A stretch of DNA of 64,000 bases from positions 89,129 to 153,128 of the forward strand of contig CANMIH010000013.1 in NCBI GenBank assembly GCA_947497905.1, written 5' to 3'. Shown here in pieces: positions 43,207 to 52,345 of the stretch. Source of the DNA: an uncultured Pelagimonas sp. (GTDB lineage: Bacteria; Pseudomonadota; Alphaproteobacteria; Rhodobacterales; Rhodobacteraceae). The position numbers and the translations under genes are program-made. Under the pieces are notes generated by a model. That model saw only the letters and a program-made list of their open reading frames with translations. It made no database searches and was not told the origin of the DNA. Position 1 is the first letter of the stretch; every line of letters begins with the position of its first letter.

Positions 43207-44027
43207 TGCCCAAATTTACCACGTCGGATGGTGTGTCGCTGCATTACACGGATGAGGGGCAGGGGGTGCCGGTGCTCTGCCTGTCTGGTCTGACCCGCGA
43301 TGGCCGGGATTTTGACTATGTCGCGCCGCATCTGCGGGATGTTCGGCTGATCCGGCTGGATTATCGTGGGCGGGGTCAGTCGGATTGGGCCCCGCATGGG
43401 ACATATGCGGTGCCGGTTGAGGGCAAAGATGCGCTTGAGCTGTTGGATCATCTGGGGCTTGAGAAAGCGGCGGTTTTGGGCACCTCGCGGGGCGGTTTGA
43501 TTGCCATGCTGCTGGCCATGGTGGCGAAGGAGCGTCTGTTGGGGGTGGCCCTGAATGACATCGGCCCTGAGATTGCGGGGCCGGGATTGGCGGCGATCAA
43601 AGACTATCTGGGCCGCAATCCGGTCTGGAAATCCTACGATGAAGCCACCCGCATGATGGCACAGCGGATGGCGGGGTTTGACAATATCCCCGAGGCACGC
43701 TGGCGGGAGGAGGCGGAAAAGCATTACCGCGAAGAGGCGGGTCGGCTGGTGATCCGCTATGACCCAAAGCTTCGCGATGCGGTTCTGGCGGATTGGGATC
43801 AGCCCCTGCCGGATCTGTGGCCCATGTTTGATGCCTTGGCGGATCTGCCGCTTTGTCTGATCCGTGGGGCAAATTCGGATCTTTTGACGCCGGAGTGTTT
43901 TGCCGAAATGGCGCGGCGGCGGTCGGATGCGGCCATGGCCACCGTGGCGGACCGAGGCCATATTCCGTTTCTGGATGAACCTGAGGCTGTGCAGGCTTTG
44001 ACCGCGTGGGTCACGCGTTTGGTGTGA
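43206..44027 (+). CDS. Alpha/beta hydrolase, coupled to the dehalogenase
   Basis: A 273-residue hydrolase: FTTSDGVSLHYTDEGQGVPVLCLSGLTRDGRDF, nucleophile elbow LGTSRGGLIAM, Asp in LIRGANSDLLTP and His in VADRGHIPFLDEPEA. It resembles the haloalkane dehalogenase/epoxide hydrolase/esterase branch, but residues that would separate these cannot be judged here. The start overlaps the HAD stop (TGATG). The pair may act on one halogenated or ester substrate. Confidence 0.82.
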   Translation: MPKFTTSDGVSLHYTDEGQGVPVLCLSGLTRDGRDFDYVAPHLRDVRLIRLDYRGRGQSDWAPHGTYAVPVEGKDALELLDHLGLEKAAVLGTSRGGLIAMLLAMVAKERLLGVALNDIGPEIAGPGLAAIKDYLGRNPVWKSYDEATRMMAQRMAGFDNIPEARWREEAEKHYREEAGRLVIRYDPKLRDAVLADWDQPLPDLWPMFDALADLPLCLIRGANSDLLTPECFAEMARRRSDAAMATVADRGHIPFLDEPEAVQALTAWVTRLV

Positions 44028-44079
44028 CGATGGGGGCGCTCGTGCGATGCACCTCGCCCCGCCCACCGTCCCATAGGCG

Positions 44080-45000
44080 TCAGTCGGTTTGTGCGGGTTT
44101 CACAAACACCCGGCTGGGGTGCAGCTCGCCGGATTTATAGATGCCAACAGCCACGGCTTCGCCTTCAAGTGAGGCCCAGGCTTCGTCGCCGTACTCCGCA
44201 TCACCGGGGAACACCATGCCAGCGTTACCATTGCGCAATTTGGCCGCGCCTTCGGCGGTGGTGCGCAACTCGGGCAGGTCATCCAGACCAATTTCCAGTG
44301 GTTGGATATGCGCATCGAGGGCAGGGGTTTTGGCCATCTCGTCGATCTGTTCAATCGACAGACCCTGATCCGCCTGAAACGGACCCGACCAGATGCGCCG
44401 CAGCCAGAGCACATGGCCCTTGCAGCCCAGAGCCGCCCCAAGATCACGGGCGATCGAGCGGACGTAGCCGCCTTTGCCACAGGTCATTTCTAGTTCGACA
44501 TGATCAGAATCCGGGCGAGAGATCATCACGAGTTCTTCGACAAAGAGGGGCCGCGCTGCCAATTCCATTTCTTCGCCGTCGCGCGCGCGCTTGTAGGCGC
44601 GCTCGCCATCAATGCGCACAGCCGAGAACTGGGGCGGCACCTGCTGGATGTCTCCGACAAAGCCGTGGAGAGCTTCTTTGATCTCCTCATCAGAGGGGCG
44701 CAGATCGCTTTGTGCGATCACTTCACCTTCGGCGTCGTCTGTATTGGTGGCCTGACCCAGTCGCACAACAAAGCGATAGGCCTTGAGCGCGTCGGTAATG
44801 TAAGGCACGGTTTTCGTCGCTTCGCCAAGGGCCACGGCCAGAACGCCGGTCGCCTCGGGATCAAGCGTGCCCGCGTGCCCGGCCTTTTTGGCCTCCATGG
44901 CCCAGCGCACCTTGTTGACCACCGAGGTGGAGGTGATGCCCGCAGGCTTATCAACAATGAGCCAGCCGGAGATGTCCCGGCCCTTACGCTTGCGTCCCAT
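44080..45000 (-). CDS. truB: tRNA pseudouridine(55) synthase
   Basis: About 306 residues. The catalytic Asp is in [13 protein letters not shown], and [44 protein letters not shown] and [15 protein letters not shown] are TruB motifs. It makes pseudouridine 55 in the T loop of tRNAs. The ATG at 45000 ([13 protein letters not shown]) is the natural start; the frame extends 69 bases further upstream. Its 3' end faces the hydrolase gene, 52 bases away. Confidence 0.94.
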   Translation of the reverse strand: MGRKRKGRDISGWLIVDKPAGITSTSVVNKVRWAMEAKKAGHAGTLDPEATGVLAVALGEATKTVPYITDALKAYRFVVRLGQATNTDDAEGEVIAQSDLRPSDEEIKEALHGFVGDIQQVPPQFSAVRIDGERAYKRARDGEEMELAARPLFVEELVMISRPDSDHVELEMTCGKGGYVRSIARDLGAALGCKGHVLWLRRIWSGPFQADQGLSIEQIDEMAKTPALDAHIQPLEIGLDDLPELRTTAEGAAKLRNGNAGMVFPGDAEYGDEAWASLEGEAVAVGIYKSGELHPSRVFVKPAQTD

Positions 45001-45162
45001 TCGGATCCTCGTTTTGATGAGGCGGCGGAGGTACCAAGGCAGGCTAAGTCTGTCAATCCGACGTGGCAACCGTCAGCGGAAAACAAATAATTCACGCATT
45101 GAGTTTTCTTTAATCAATGAAACGTCATGTAAGGTGATCAATCACAAAATGAACTAACGCGC

Positions 45163-46605
45163 ATGAATATTGATTTTATTGAGAGCCTCACCCGGTTCAA
45201 ACTGGATGGGGAAAATGCAGTGCAGCTTAAGACTGTAGGGGAGCTGATTTCACCACATCTCGACACGGTGCTTGAACGGTTCTACGCCGGGGTCCAACAG
45301 GATGATTCTGCTGTATCATTCTTCACCGGGGGCGCCCCCCAGATGTCGCGGGCTCGATCTGCTCAGAAGGCCCATTGGATGCGGCTTCTGAACGCGGATT
45401 TTGGTGCGGAGTACCAAGAGTCTGTACGCCGAATTGGGGCCACACACGCCCGTATTGAATTGCCGCTTGAACTTTACATGTCGGCATACTCCTGCGCGGG
45501 CTCTGACCTCTTGGCCTGTTTGATGGCCTCCAAAACACGCCGGCTTAGACGGGCCCATGATCTGGGCGCGCTTTCTGGTGCGCTGATGCGTGCGTTTGCG
45601 ATGGACATGGCGCTGGTTGGGGACGAGATCACCCGCATTCAATCCGAAGAGCAGACACGCGCCTTTGGGTATCTGAATGCGGCCATCGATGATCTGGCGC
45701 AGGGGGACCTGACCCATGTGATCCCCGGCCCGGAGGCAAGTGATTTCCCAGTGAAATACGATCCGGTGCGCATCAAACTGAACTCGGCCACTGAGGGGCT
45801 GAAACAGACCATCACGCGGATTGGTGCGACGGTTGCGGATCTCTTAGGTGCTGTGGATGAGGTGGCGACTGGCAGTGATGAGCTGTCCCGCAGAACCGAA
45901 AATCAGGCGGCGTCATTGGAGCAGACCGCCGCTGCGATGCAAGAACTGTCGCAGAATGTCGCCAGTTCAGCCACAGATACCCAAACGGCCAATTCCGTTG
46001 CGCAGTCTGCCACCAATGAAATGACCGATGGTGTCAAGATTGTCTCGAAAACCTCGGACGCCATGGGGCGTATTCAGGACGCCTCTGACCGTATTTCCCA
46101 GATCATTGGTCTGATCGATGATGTGGCGTTTCAGACCAATCTGCTTGCCCTGAACGCAGGTGTCGAAGCTGCGCGTGCGGGGGACGCCGGGCGGGGATTC
46201 TCAGTTGTGGCGAGCGAAGTGCGGTCGCTGGCCGGGAGCACCTCGGAGGCGGCGAAAGAGATCAAACAGCTTATTCAGGCCAGCGCCATGGAAGTGGAAA
46301 CCGGCGTTCGGCTTACGGAAGAGGCCGGGGCCACATTTGACAAGATTGTCGCGAGTTTTGCGGAGGTTTCCAAACTGTCGTCAAATGTCGCGAGCGCCAT
46401 GCGAGAGCAATCGGAAGCTGTCCAGGAGGTGAACTCGGCGGTCACGCATATCGATGGGATCACACAGGAAAATGCCTCGATGGTGCAAAACACCACAATG
46501 GCAGCCGATGTTATGCGCCGCTGTGGTCAGGATGTGCAGAGCCTGCTGAAAAACCTTCGGCTTGAGCGCACGCAAGATGTGTTCGAGTATGACATGGCTG
46601 GGTAA
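45163..46605 (+). CDS. Globin-coupled soluble chemoreceptor (methyl-accepting)
   Basis: A 480-residue protein. Residues 1-160 form a protoglobin-type sensor with a likely proximal His95 (RRIGATHARIELPLELYMSAY). A short HAMP-like region (about 165-220, AIDDLAQGDLTHVIPG) follows, then a methyl-accepting signalling domain. Its hairpin tip contains IIGLIDDVAFQTNLLALNAGVEAARAGDAGRGFSVVASEVRSLA. No membrane segment is seen, so it is cytoplasmic and probably senses O2 or NO through haem. No che genes are adjacent. The start lies behind a weak site. Confidence 0.9.
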   Translation: MNIDFIESLTRFKLDGENAVQLKTVGELISPHLDTVLERFYAGVQQDDSAVSFFTGGAPQMSRARSAQKAHWMRLLNADFGAEYQESVRRIGATHARIELPLELYMSAYSCAGSDLLACLMASKTRRLRRAHDLGALSGALMRAFAMDMALVGDEITRIQSEEQTRAFGYLNAAIDDLAQGDLTHVIPGPEASDFPVKYDPVRIKLNSATEGLKQTITRIGATVADLLGAVDEVATGSDELSRRTENQAASLEQTAAAMQELSQNVASSATDTQTANSVAQSATNEMTDGVKIVSKTSDAMGRIQDASDRISQIIGLIDDVAFQTNLLALNAGVEAARAGDAGRGFSVVASEVRSLAGSTSEAAKEIKQLIQASAMEVETGVRLTEEAGATFDKIVASFAEVSKLSSNVASAMREQSEAVQEVNSAVTHIDGITQENASMVQNTTMAADVMRRCGQDVQSLLKNLRLERTQDVFEYDMAG

Positions 46606-46613
46606 GGCCCATA

Positions 46614-46640
46614 AAACCACCGGTTTCTGATCGGTGGTTT
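46614..46640 (+). terminator. Probable terminator of the chemoreceptor gene
   Basis: AAACCACCG and CGGTGGTTT form a perfect nine-base-pair stem with a nine-base loop, eight bases after the stop. GTCTC follows, so there is little U-tract. Confidence 0.55.
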
Positions 46641-46723
46641 GTCTCAAACATTTGTCACAAGTGACTTGATCCAACACCCACAGTCAGTGTCTGCTTTGTC
46701 CAAAGCATTGACAGGGAAAGACT

Positions 46724-47275
46724 ATGAAACAATTTGGATGTGCAGCCCTTATTGCCGGGGTCGCGACCTGCGCTGCGGCCGAGACCTATTTTGCGCCCTC
46801 TCCCGGGACGCATTTTGTGTATGGTACTTATGAAGGGGGAGATGTGCCCTACATTTCGGAAACCATCACCGTTGTCGCATCAGATGACCGTGGGTTTGTC
46901 GCGCAGATCGAGGTTTTGGGAGAAAATGCCCATAAAAGCCTCAATCGATACCTCTATGGCTTCACGTCGTTTTCCTGCGAGTATGAGGGCATGCATCCCT
47001 TTGGCGATGGGGTTGATGCCCTGTGGCCCTATGCGCCCGGAAAGGCCGACGAATCTGGCGCGTTTTTTGTGATTGGCAAAGACATCGATGCCTGGGTGAA
47101 CAACACCCAATATGATGTCTGGGCCGTGCGTGAGGTCACCGAACATGGCAGCACATGGGTCACCCGATCAGCGCCGGCTTTGGGCGGCATGAAGGTGGAT
47201 GATCTGGTTGGGATCGAGCGCCGCCCCGTGCCCAATGTGGATATGGCCGCGGTTGAGGCCTGTCTGACGAACTAA
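46724..47275 (+). CDS. Secreted protein of unknown function
   Basis: A 183-residue protein with a cleavable signal peptide (MKQFGCAALIAGVATCAAAE). The mature domain begins TYFAPSPGTHFVYGTYEGGD and has few Cys residues (SCEYEG near the middle and EACLTN at the end), which might form a disulfide. I recognise no family. AGGGAAAG precedes the ATG. It converges with the small gene at 47300-47638. Confidence 0.65.
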   Translation: MKQFGCAALIAGVATCAAAETYFAPSPGTHFVYGTYEGGDVPYISETITVVASDDRGFVAQIEVLGENAHKSLNRYLYGFTSFSCEYEGMHPFGDGVDALWPYAPGKADESGAFFVIGKDIDAWVNNTQYDVWAVREVTEHGSTWVTRSAPALGGMKVDDLVGIERRPVPNVDMAAVEACLTN

Positions 47276-47299
47276 GTTTCTTGGCGGCGCTTTGAGGGG

Positions 47300-47638
47300 T
47301 TAATCCAAAAGGCCCGCCGAGGAATCCAACATATCATCAAGGCCTTGCCCCGCGCCGACACTGCCAATCGACCCGGGAGGGGCGAGAAAAAACACAGGTG
47401 GTGTGCCGGAAGAGGCGAGGACCGCGCTGTTCGGACGGCTCAGGTCAACATTCCCATTGGGTGTTGCAAAATTGAATGCTGAGACCGATGTATTTGTATT
47501 CTCCAAAGGCCCCGGCCCCACCAGCGCTGCAAAAATAATGGGGGCTCCGGGGAGGGGAGTTGAATCTTGTGCCAACGACGCTTGTACAGTCACAGACAAG
47601 GCTAGGGAGCAGAACGCTAGTTTGAGCGGAGTCATCAT
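47300..47638 (-). CDS. Small secreted protein of unknown function
   Basis: About 112 residues with a signal peptide (KLAFCSLALSVTVQASLAQD). The mature part is Ser/Pro/Gly-rich and low in charge (STPLPGAPIIFAALVGPGPLENTNTSVSAF). It recalls secreted or surface-exposed small proteins, but no family is recognised. AAGGA precedes the start codons at 47638/47635. It lies nine bases downstream of the outer-membrane-like gene, so the two are likely one operon. Confidence 0.55.
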   Translation of the reverse strand: MMTPLKLAFCSLALSVTVQASLAQDSTPLPGAPIIFAALVGPGPLENTNTSVSAFNFATPNGNVDLSRPNSAVLASSGTPPVFFLAPPGSIGSVGAGQGLDDMLDSSAGLLD

Positions 47639-47647
47639 CGGTCCTTT

Positions 47648-48424
47648 CTAAAAATCATATGAGATCTTGAGGGAGAGCTGTCGGTCTCCCGACAACGCGC
47701 CGATCCCGGTGCTGCCGCGAAGGGAGACAGTTGTGTCCCCAACCCTGTGGGCGAGCCCAAGATTTGCATATCCCCCCTGTTTCACCAAATGGGCGCTGAA
47801 ACGATCACTGGACACTACACCTTTGATCCCGAGGGTGAGTGCGGTGCGTTCGGCAATTTGATAGCCATAGAGCACCGAAGCGGTTGTCTTTCGGCGGGTT
47901 TCGCGAGAGGTGGAGGTGCCGAAATCCTGATTGAGCCATGTGATTGAGTGGTTTAACCCTGCACTGAGATAGGACTTAGGTCCGTATCCGATCAATCGTT
48001 GCAGGCCAAAACTGAGTGTTTGTGCCGCGCCATTGCTGGCGGCCGGACCTGTCCCGTCATTGAAAACCTCGGCGTTATCCGCAAAGGCGAAGGCGACGGT
48101 CGCGGTGGTGTGCGCTCCGGTCTGATAGGTGAAATCCACACCTGCGCCACGGATGGTGGCGTCTGAGCGGCCAAAGGGGTTGCGGGCATCTAGAGAAGAA
48201 GACAGCAGAAAGACCGATCCCTTGCTGCGCGGTCCAAGCAGTTTCGAATATTTCAGAACATGGGTGAGCCTGTCGCGTTCGCGGTTTTGGGCCGAGCTTT
48301 CTGAGGTCGCATAGCGCAATTCATACGACAGGGTTTGTGTTTTGGGGTGGTCTGCGACTTGGGCAAAAACTGGACTGGCCAAGAGGCCCAACAGGGCGAG
48401 TACGGGTCGTCTGACAAAATTCAT
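47648..48424 (-). CDS. Putative outer-membrane beta-barrel protein
   Basis: About 258 residues. A signal peptide (MNFVRRPVLALLGLLASPVFAQ) is followed by alternating amphipathic strands (LSYELRYATSES, GAGVDFTYQTGAHTTATVAFAFAD, TTASVLYGYQIAERTALTLGIKG) and the C-terminal SGDRQLSLKISYDF, ending in Phe. That terminal residue and the strand pattern fit an outer-membrane protein recognised by BAM. The ATG at 48424 behind AGGGG is preferred to the frame start at 48607, which would overlap metG. Confidence 0.7.
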   Translation of the reverse strand: MNFVRRPVLALLGLLASPVFAQVADHPKTQTLSYELRYATSESSAQNRERDRLTHVLKYSKLLGPRSKGSVFLLSSSLDARNPFGRSDATIRGAGVDFTYQTGAHTTATVAFAFADNAEVFNDGTGPAASNGAAQTLSFGLQRLIGYGPKSYLSAGLNHSITWLNQDFGTSTSRETRRKTTASVLYGYQIAERTALTLGIKGVVSSDRFSAHLVKQGGYANLGLAHRVGDTTVSLRGSTGIGALSGDRQLSLKISYDF

Positions 48425-48533
48425 TCTATCCCCTAAACTTTTTACGCTAGGTAACGACAGAAAAACGCGACACACCAAATGGAAATCACCTGTTTTCAGG
48501 TCTTGTCCGGTAACCGATGCAAATAGCACGCAC

Positions 48534-48566
48534 AAAAAAAGCCGCCCAAAAACGGTGGGCGGCTTT
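48534..48566 (-). terminator. Rho-independent terminator of metG
   Basis: AAAGCCGCCC and GGGCGGCTTT form a strong stem; on the minus strand it runs into seven T residues (A-run at 48534-48540). It lies 22 bases past the metG stop. Confidence 0.9.
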
Positions 48567-48587
48567 GGTTTGTGGGTGTGAGCCCGT

Positions 48588-50300
48588 TTAGTCGCGGGTG
48601 CCAGCAAAGCGTTCTTGCCAATCTTCGCGCTCGGCGTCGGTGATCTTGCGGAAGGTCACATCCGGCACGGTAAAGGCGTGGCCCTCGGGCATGGCTTTGA
48701 GCGCCGCTGCGATATCTGTGGGCCACTCGGCGTCATCCGCCTTCATGCAGGACAGCAGATCAGCACAGGCATCGGGGATGAAGGGCGACGAGATCACGGC
48801 GTAGAGACGGATCATGTTCAGCGCCAGACGGATCTGCATGGCGGCCTGCGCGGGGTCTTCCTTGATGGTCGACCACGGCGCAACCTCTTGCAGGTATTCG
48901 TTGCCCAGAACCCAGGCGCCGCGCAGCGAGGCGGCGGCCTTGCGGATCTCGATGGCTTCCATATGGGTCTGATATTCCGCGATTTTGGCGGTCAGATCGG
49001 CCATCAGCTGCTCTTCGCGGGCGCCGGGGGTGCCACCTTCTGGCACGGCCTCGGAGAATTTCGAGCGGCAGAATTTGGTGACGCGGCTGGCAAAGTTGCC
49101 CAGAACGTCGGCAAGATCTTTGTTCACACCCTGCTGGAAGCTGTCCCAGGTGAATTCGCTGTCCGAGCTTTCGGGCACATTCGACAGAAGCCACCAGCGC
49201 CAGTAGTCGGCAGGCAGGATTTCCAGCGCCTGATCCATAAAGACGCCACGCCCGCGCGAGGTCGAGAACTGGCCGCCGTCATAGTTCAGGTAGTTGAAGG
49301 ATTTGATGTAATCGACCAGTTTCCACGGTTCGTTCGATCCCAGAATGGTGGTCGGGAAGGACAGGGTGTGGAAGGGCACGTTGTCTTTGCCCATGAACTG
49401 GGTGTAGCGCACGTCATCTGCGCCTTTGTCGGTGCGCCACCAGCGCGCCCAGTCGTCGCCTTTGCCCGCATCAACCCATTCCTGCGAACAGGCAATGTAT
49501 TCGATGGGCGCATCAAACCAGACGTAGAACACTTTGCCTTCCATACCGGGCCAGGGTTCGTCGCCTTTTTGAACGGGCACACCCCAGTCGAGATCGCGGG
49601 TGATGCCGCGGTCCTGCAGACCGTCACCATCGTGCAGCCATTTCTTGGCAATCGAGGTAGTCAGCACAGGCCAGTCGGTTTTGCTGTCGATCCAGGCGTC
49701 AAGCTTGTCCTTCATTTCCGACTGACGCAGGTAGAGGTGCTTGGTGTCGCGCATCTCAAGATCGGTGGAGCCGGAAATGGTTGAACGCGGGTTGATCAGA
49801 TCAACGGGGTCGAGCTGTTTGGTGCAGTTGTCACACTGGTCGCCGCGCGCATCCTCAAACCCGCAGTTGGGGCAGGTGCCTTCGATGTAGCGGTCGGGCA
49901 GATAGCGGCCATCGGCGTGGCTGTACATCTGGGTTTCGCTGACCTCGCGGATCAGGCCTTCGTCATCGAGAACCTTGGCGAAATGCTGGGTCAGCTTTTT
50001 GTTTTGATCGCTGGACGAACGGCCAAAGTGGTCAAAGGACAGGCGAAAGCCCTCTGCGATCTTGGCCTGAACGCCCCACATTTCGGCGCAATAGTCGTCA
50101 ACCGGTTTGCCCGCTTTGGCGGCGGCAAGTTCGGCGGGGGTGCCGTGTTCGTCGGTGGCGCAGAGGAAAAGAACCTCGTGTCCACGGGCGCGCAGGTAGC
50201 GTGCGTAAAGATCGGCGGGCAGCTGCGAGCCGACGAGATTGCCCAGGTGTTTGATCCCATTAATATAAGGGATCGCCGAGGTGATGAGGTGGCGTGCCAT
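48588..50300 (-). CDS. metG: Methionyl-tRNA synthetase
   Basis: A 570-residue class I aminoacyl-tRNA synthetase. The HIGH-like motif is IKHLGN near the N-terminus. A zinc-binding knot [17 protein letters not shown] follows in the connective peptide. [15 protein letters not shown] lines the Met site, and the KMSKS loop is FSTSRGRG. It charges tRNA-Met and initiator tRNA. The form without the C-terminal tRNA-binding domain, about 570 residues, is normal in alphaproteobacteria. Confidence 0.95.
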   Translation of the reverse strand: MARHLITSAIPYINGIKHLGNLVGSQLPADLYARYLRARGHEVLFLCATDEHGTPAELAAAKAGKPVDDYCAEMWGVQAKIAEGFRLSFDHFGRSSSDQNKKLTQHFAKVLDDEGLIREVSETQMYSHADGRYLPDRYIEGTCPNCGFEDARGDQCDNCTKQLDPVDLINPRSTISGSTDLEMRDTKHLYLRQSEMKDKLDAWIDSKTDWPVLTTSIAKKWLHDGDGLQDRGITRDLDWGVPVQKGDEPWPGMEGKVFYVWFDAPIEYIACSQEWVDAGKGDDWARWWRTDKGADDVRYTQFMGKDNVPFHTLSFPTTILGSNEPWKLVDYIKSFNYLNYDGGQFSTSRGRGVFMDQALEILPADYWRWWLLSNVPESSDSEFTWDSFQQGVNKDLADVLGNFASRVTKFCRSKFSEAVPEGGTPGAREEQLMADLTAKIAEYQTHMEAIEIRKAAASLRGAWVLGNEYLQEVAPWSTIKEDPAQAAMQIRLALNMIRLYAVISSPFIPDACADLLSCMKADDAEWPTDIAAALKAMPEGHAFTVPDVTFRKITDAEREDWQERFAGTRD

Positions 50301-50364
50301 GAATCTGTCCCTTGAGGTTTGGCAAGCGGTTTATCGCAAGGCAGGGGCGAGGGCCAGCGCGGTT

Positions 50365-51585
50365 TTACCGGTTGCGCGACCGAGAGAGCAGGCGCCCGAT
50401 CTGAAACGAGGTGCGCGGCGCATAGACATAGGGGGTTTTCTGATCAGAGGACCGCCCTGTGCGCATGCGAATGACCCCAAACACCACTAAAAGCGCATGG
50501 CCAACGGCGATCATGGCAAACAGGGCGCCGGGTCCAAAGGTCTCGATCAGATACGACGCGACCCAGGGTGCGGCGATGGCGCCGGTGGCGTACCAGAACA
50601 TCAGTGCGGCAGAGAGTTCGACCCGTTCCGAACTGTCGGCAAAGTCATGGGCGTGGGCTGCGGCGACCGAATAGATCGGGAAGGTAGTAAAGCCAAAAAT
50701 GGCGGCGGTGAACATAATGCCAAAGGTTGGCAAGCCGGACACTGTCGCCGTGAACACGCAGCTGACGATGGCGGCGACAGACAGCCAGATCAGCACCCAG
50801 CGGCGGTCATAGCGGTCAGCCAGCCAGCCCATTGGATATTGCGACAGCGCGCCGCCCGCTACAAAGGCGGCAAGAAAGATCGCGATCTGGGATGTGGCAA
50901 GGCCTACGCCGGTGCCATAGATCGGGCCGACCATGCGGAAAGAGGCGCTGGACAGCGCGGCCACCAGCACGCCCGCCACCGCAAGCGGCGAACGGCTCCA
51001 CGCAAGGGCGGGGTTCAGACGCGGGGCCGAGGGCGTTTCGGGTTGTTTCAGGCGGGTCAGCGTCAGCGGCAGCAGCGCGGCACAGCAGATGATCGCCAGC
51101 AGAGTGTAAGAGGCATAATAGGCTGGCTCCAGCACCGAGATGATCAACTGGGCGGCAAGCGAGGCCGACATATCGGTGACCCGGTAGGCGCCCATGGCAC
51201 GGCCCCGGGTTTCATTGGTCACCTTGGCCTGCAACCAGGCCTCAATCACCGTGTAACAACCCGCCACACAGATGCCCTGGGCGATCCGCAGACTGGCCCA
51301 GGCATAGGGGTTATCGGTCAGGACGTGGCCCAGAATGCCAATGGTGCCAAGGGCGGTGAAGGCGGCAAAGGCGCGGGAATGCCCAATCGACCCCATCAAG
51401 CGCGGCGACCACCAGCAGCCGATAAAGAAGCCAAGGAAATGCGCCGAGCCCAGCAGACCGATTTGTGTGGTAGTGAAGTTGAGCACCAGACCAGACAGAG
51501 CATCCAGAGGACCAACGCCGCCCAATGAGAACTGGAGCAGAATGATCGATAGGAATAGGGCGGCGAAGGAAAGCATCAGGCGCAT
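50365..51585 (-). CDS. MFS transporter, YcaD-like
   Basis: A 406-residue MFS transporter with twelve hydrophobic segments: LSFAALFLSIILLQFSLGGVG, GLLGSAHFLGFFIGCWWSPRL, AQGICVAGCYTVIEAWLQ and YPMGWLADRYDRRWVLI. The pattern is that of the YcaD branch, whose substrates are not established. It is transcribed in the same direction as metG, 64 bases upstream of it. Confidence 0.83.
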   Translation of the reverse strand: MRLMLSFAALFLSIILLQFSLGGVGPLDALSGLVLNFTTTQIGLLGSAHFLGFFIGCWWSPRLMGSIGHSRAFAAFTALGTIGILGHVLTDNPYAWASLRIAQGICVAGCYTVIEAWLQAKVTNETRGRAMGAYRVTDMSASLAAQLIISVLEPAYYASYTLLAIICCAALLPLTLTRLKQPETPSAPRLNPALAWSRSPLAVAGVLVAALSSASFRMVGPIYGTGVGLATSQIAIFLAAFVAGGALSQYPMGWLADRYDRRWVLIWLSVAAIVSCVFTATVSGLPTFGIMFTAAIFGFTTFPIYSVAAAHAHDFADSSERVELSAALMFWYATGAIAAPWVASYLIETFGPGALFAMIAVGHALLVVFGVIRMRTGRSSDQKTPYVYAPRTSFQIGRLLSRSRNR

Positions 51586-51711
51586 GAGCCCAATGCACCA
51601 GCTTTGGAATTAGCACGATGGGCCGTAGGCGACGCGGGCATGTCGTTTTCCGCCCTAGCGATACACGTTTTGAGGCAAATGTTTCACCGTCGCGTTTACT
51701 TGTGATTAACC

Positions 51712-52272
51712 ATGTCAGTTCAACCTATGGGCATGTCACAGAGTTCGAGTAATTTTGCCTCTTTTGGCGCATTCTTTTTTACGGTTTGTCTTGCGCGTCG
51801 AGGCAGTGATCTTTTGGTGTCCGAGATCGACACCCTGCGCTGGGCCGTGGCGGAGACTCGCCTCGCCTCTCCTTTCGAAGTTCTGGCCTGGGTTGTCTTG
51901 CCTGACCATATGCATGCGATTTGGCGGTTGCCTGAAGGAGATACTGCCCATGCGCGCCGCTGGACGGCGATCAAGGGGCGGTTCTCACAGGCTGTATATG
52001 CGGGAGGACAAGCGCCGGAATTGCGTGCGAAGATTGCGCGCGGCGAAATGGGGATCTGGCAAAATCGACAGTGGAGCCACGAAGTCACCAGCATGGTCGA
52101 TATGCAGAGGTTTTTGAAACTGTGTCGCTGGGCTCCGGTAAACGCGAAATTGGTGCGCATGCCGGAGGATTGGAAGTTCAGCAGCTTCCATCGCCAGAAA
52201 ACTTGCCCTGCAAGCCGATATGGCTCGGGCATGGCGCCCGTGCGGGACATGACAGCCGGTCAGCGCGCCTAG
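51712..52272 (+). CDS. REP-associated tyrosine transposase-like protein (degenerate Y1)
   Basis: A 186-residue protein with the Y1/RAYT HUH-like motif DHMHAIWRLPEGD (His66/His68) and the family segments RWTAIKGRFS, WQNRQWSHEV and LVRMPEDWKFSSFHR. In RAYT proteins a Tyr lies in the helix before NPVxxGLV; here that stretch reads FLKLCRWAPVNAKLV with no Tyr. I see no REP-like repeats flanking it. It is more likely an immobile or domesticated remnant than an active transposase. An ATG at 51733 is an alternative start. Confidence 0.72.
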   Translation: MSVQPMGMSQSSSNFASFGAFFFTVCLARRGSDLLVSEIDTLRWAVAETRLASPFEVLAWVVLPDHMHAIWRLPEGDTAHARRWTAIKGRFSQAVYAGGQAPELRAKIARGEMGIWQNRQWSHEVTSMVDMQRFLKLCRWAPVNAKLVRMPEDWKFSSFHRQKTCPASRYGSGMAPVRDMTAGQRA

Positions 52273-52345
52273 GCATGAAATGCCCTGATCTCTCTTGGCA
52301 AGGCTGTTGGGATGACTAAGTTACCGCCAACAGAGGAGCTTTCCC

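Noticed and set aside
48615..49784. A 389-codon plus-strand frame opposite metG
   Set aside because: It is composed of Gly/Val/Phe-rich repeats typical of an antisense frame; metG is certain.
50497..51528. A 343-codon plus-strand frame opposite the YcaD-like transporter
   Set aside because: It is Gly/Arg/Gln/His-rich without any domain, mirroring a transmembrane gene.
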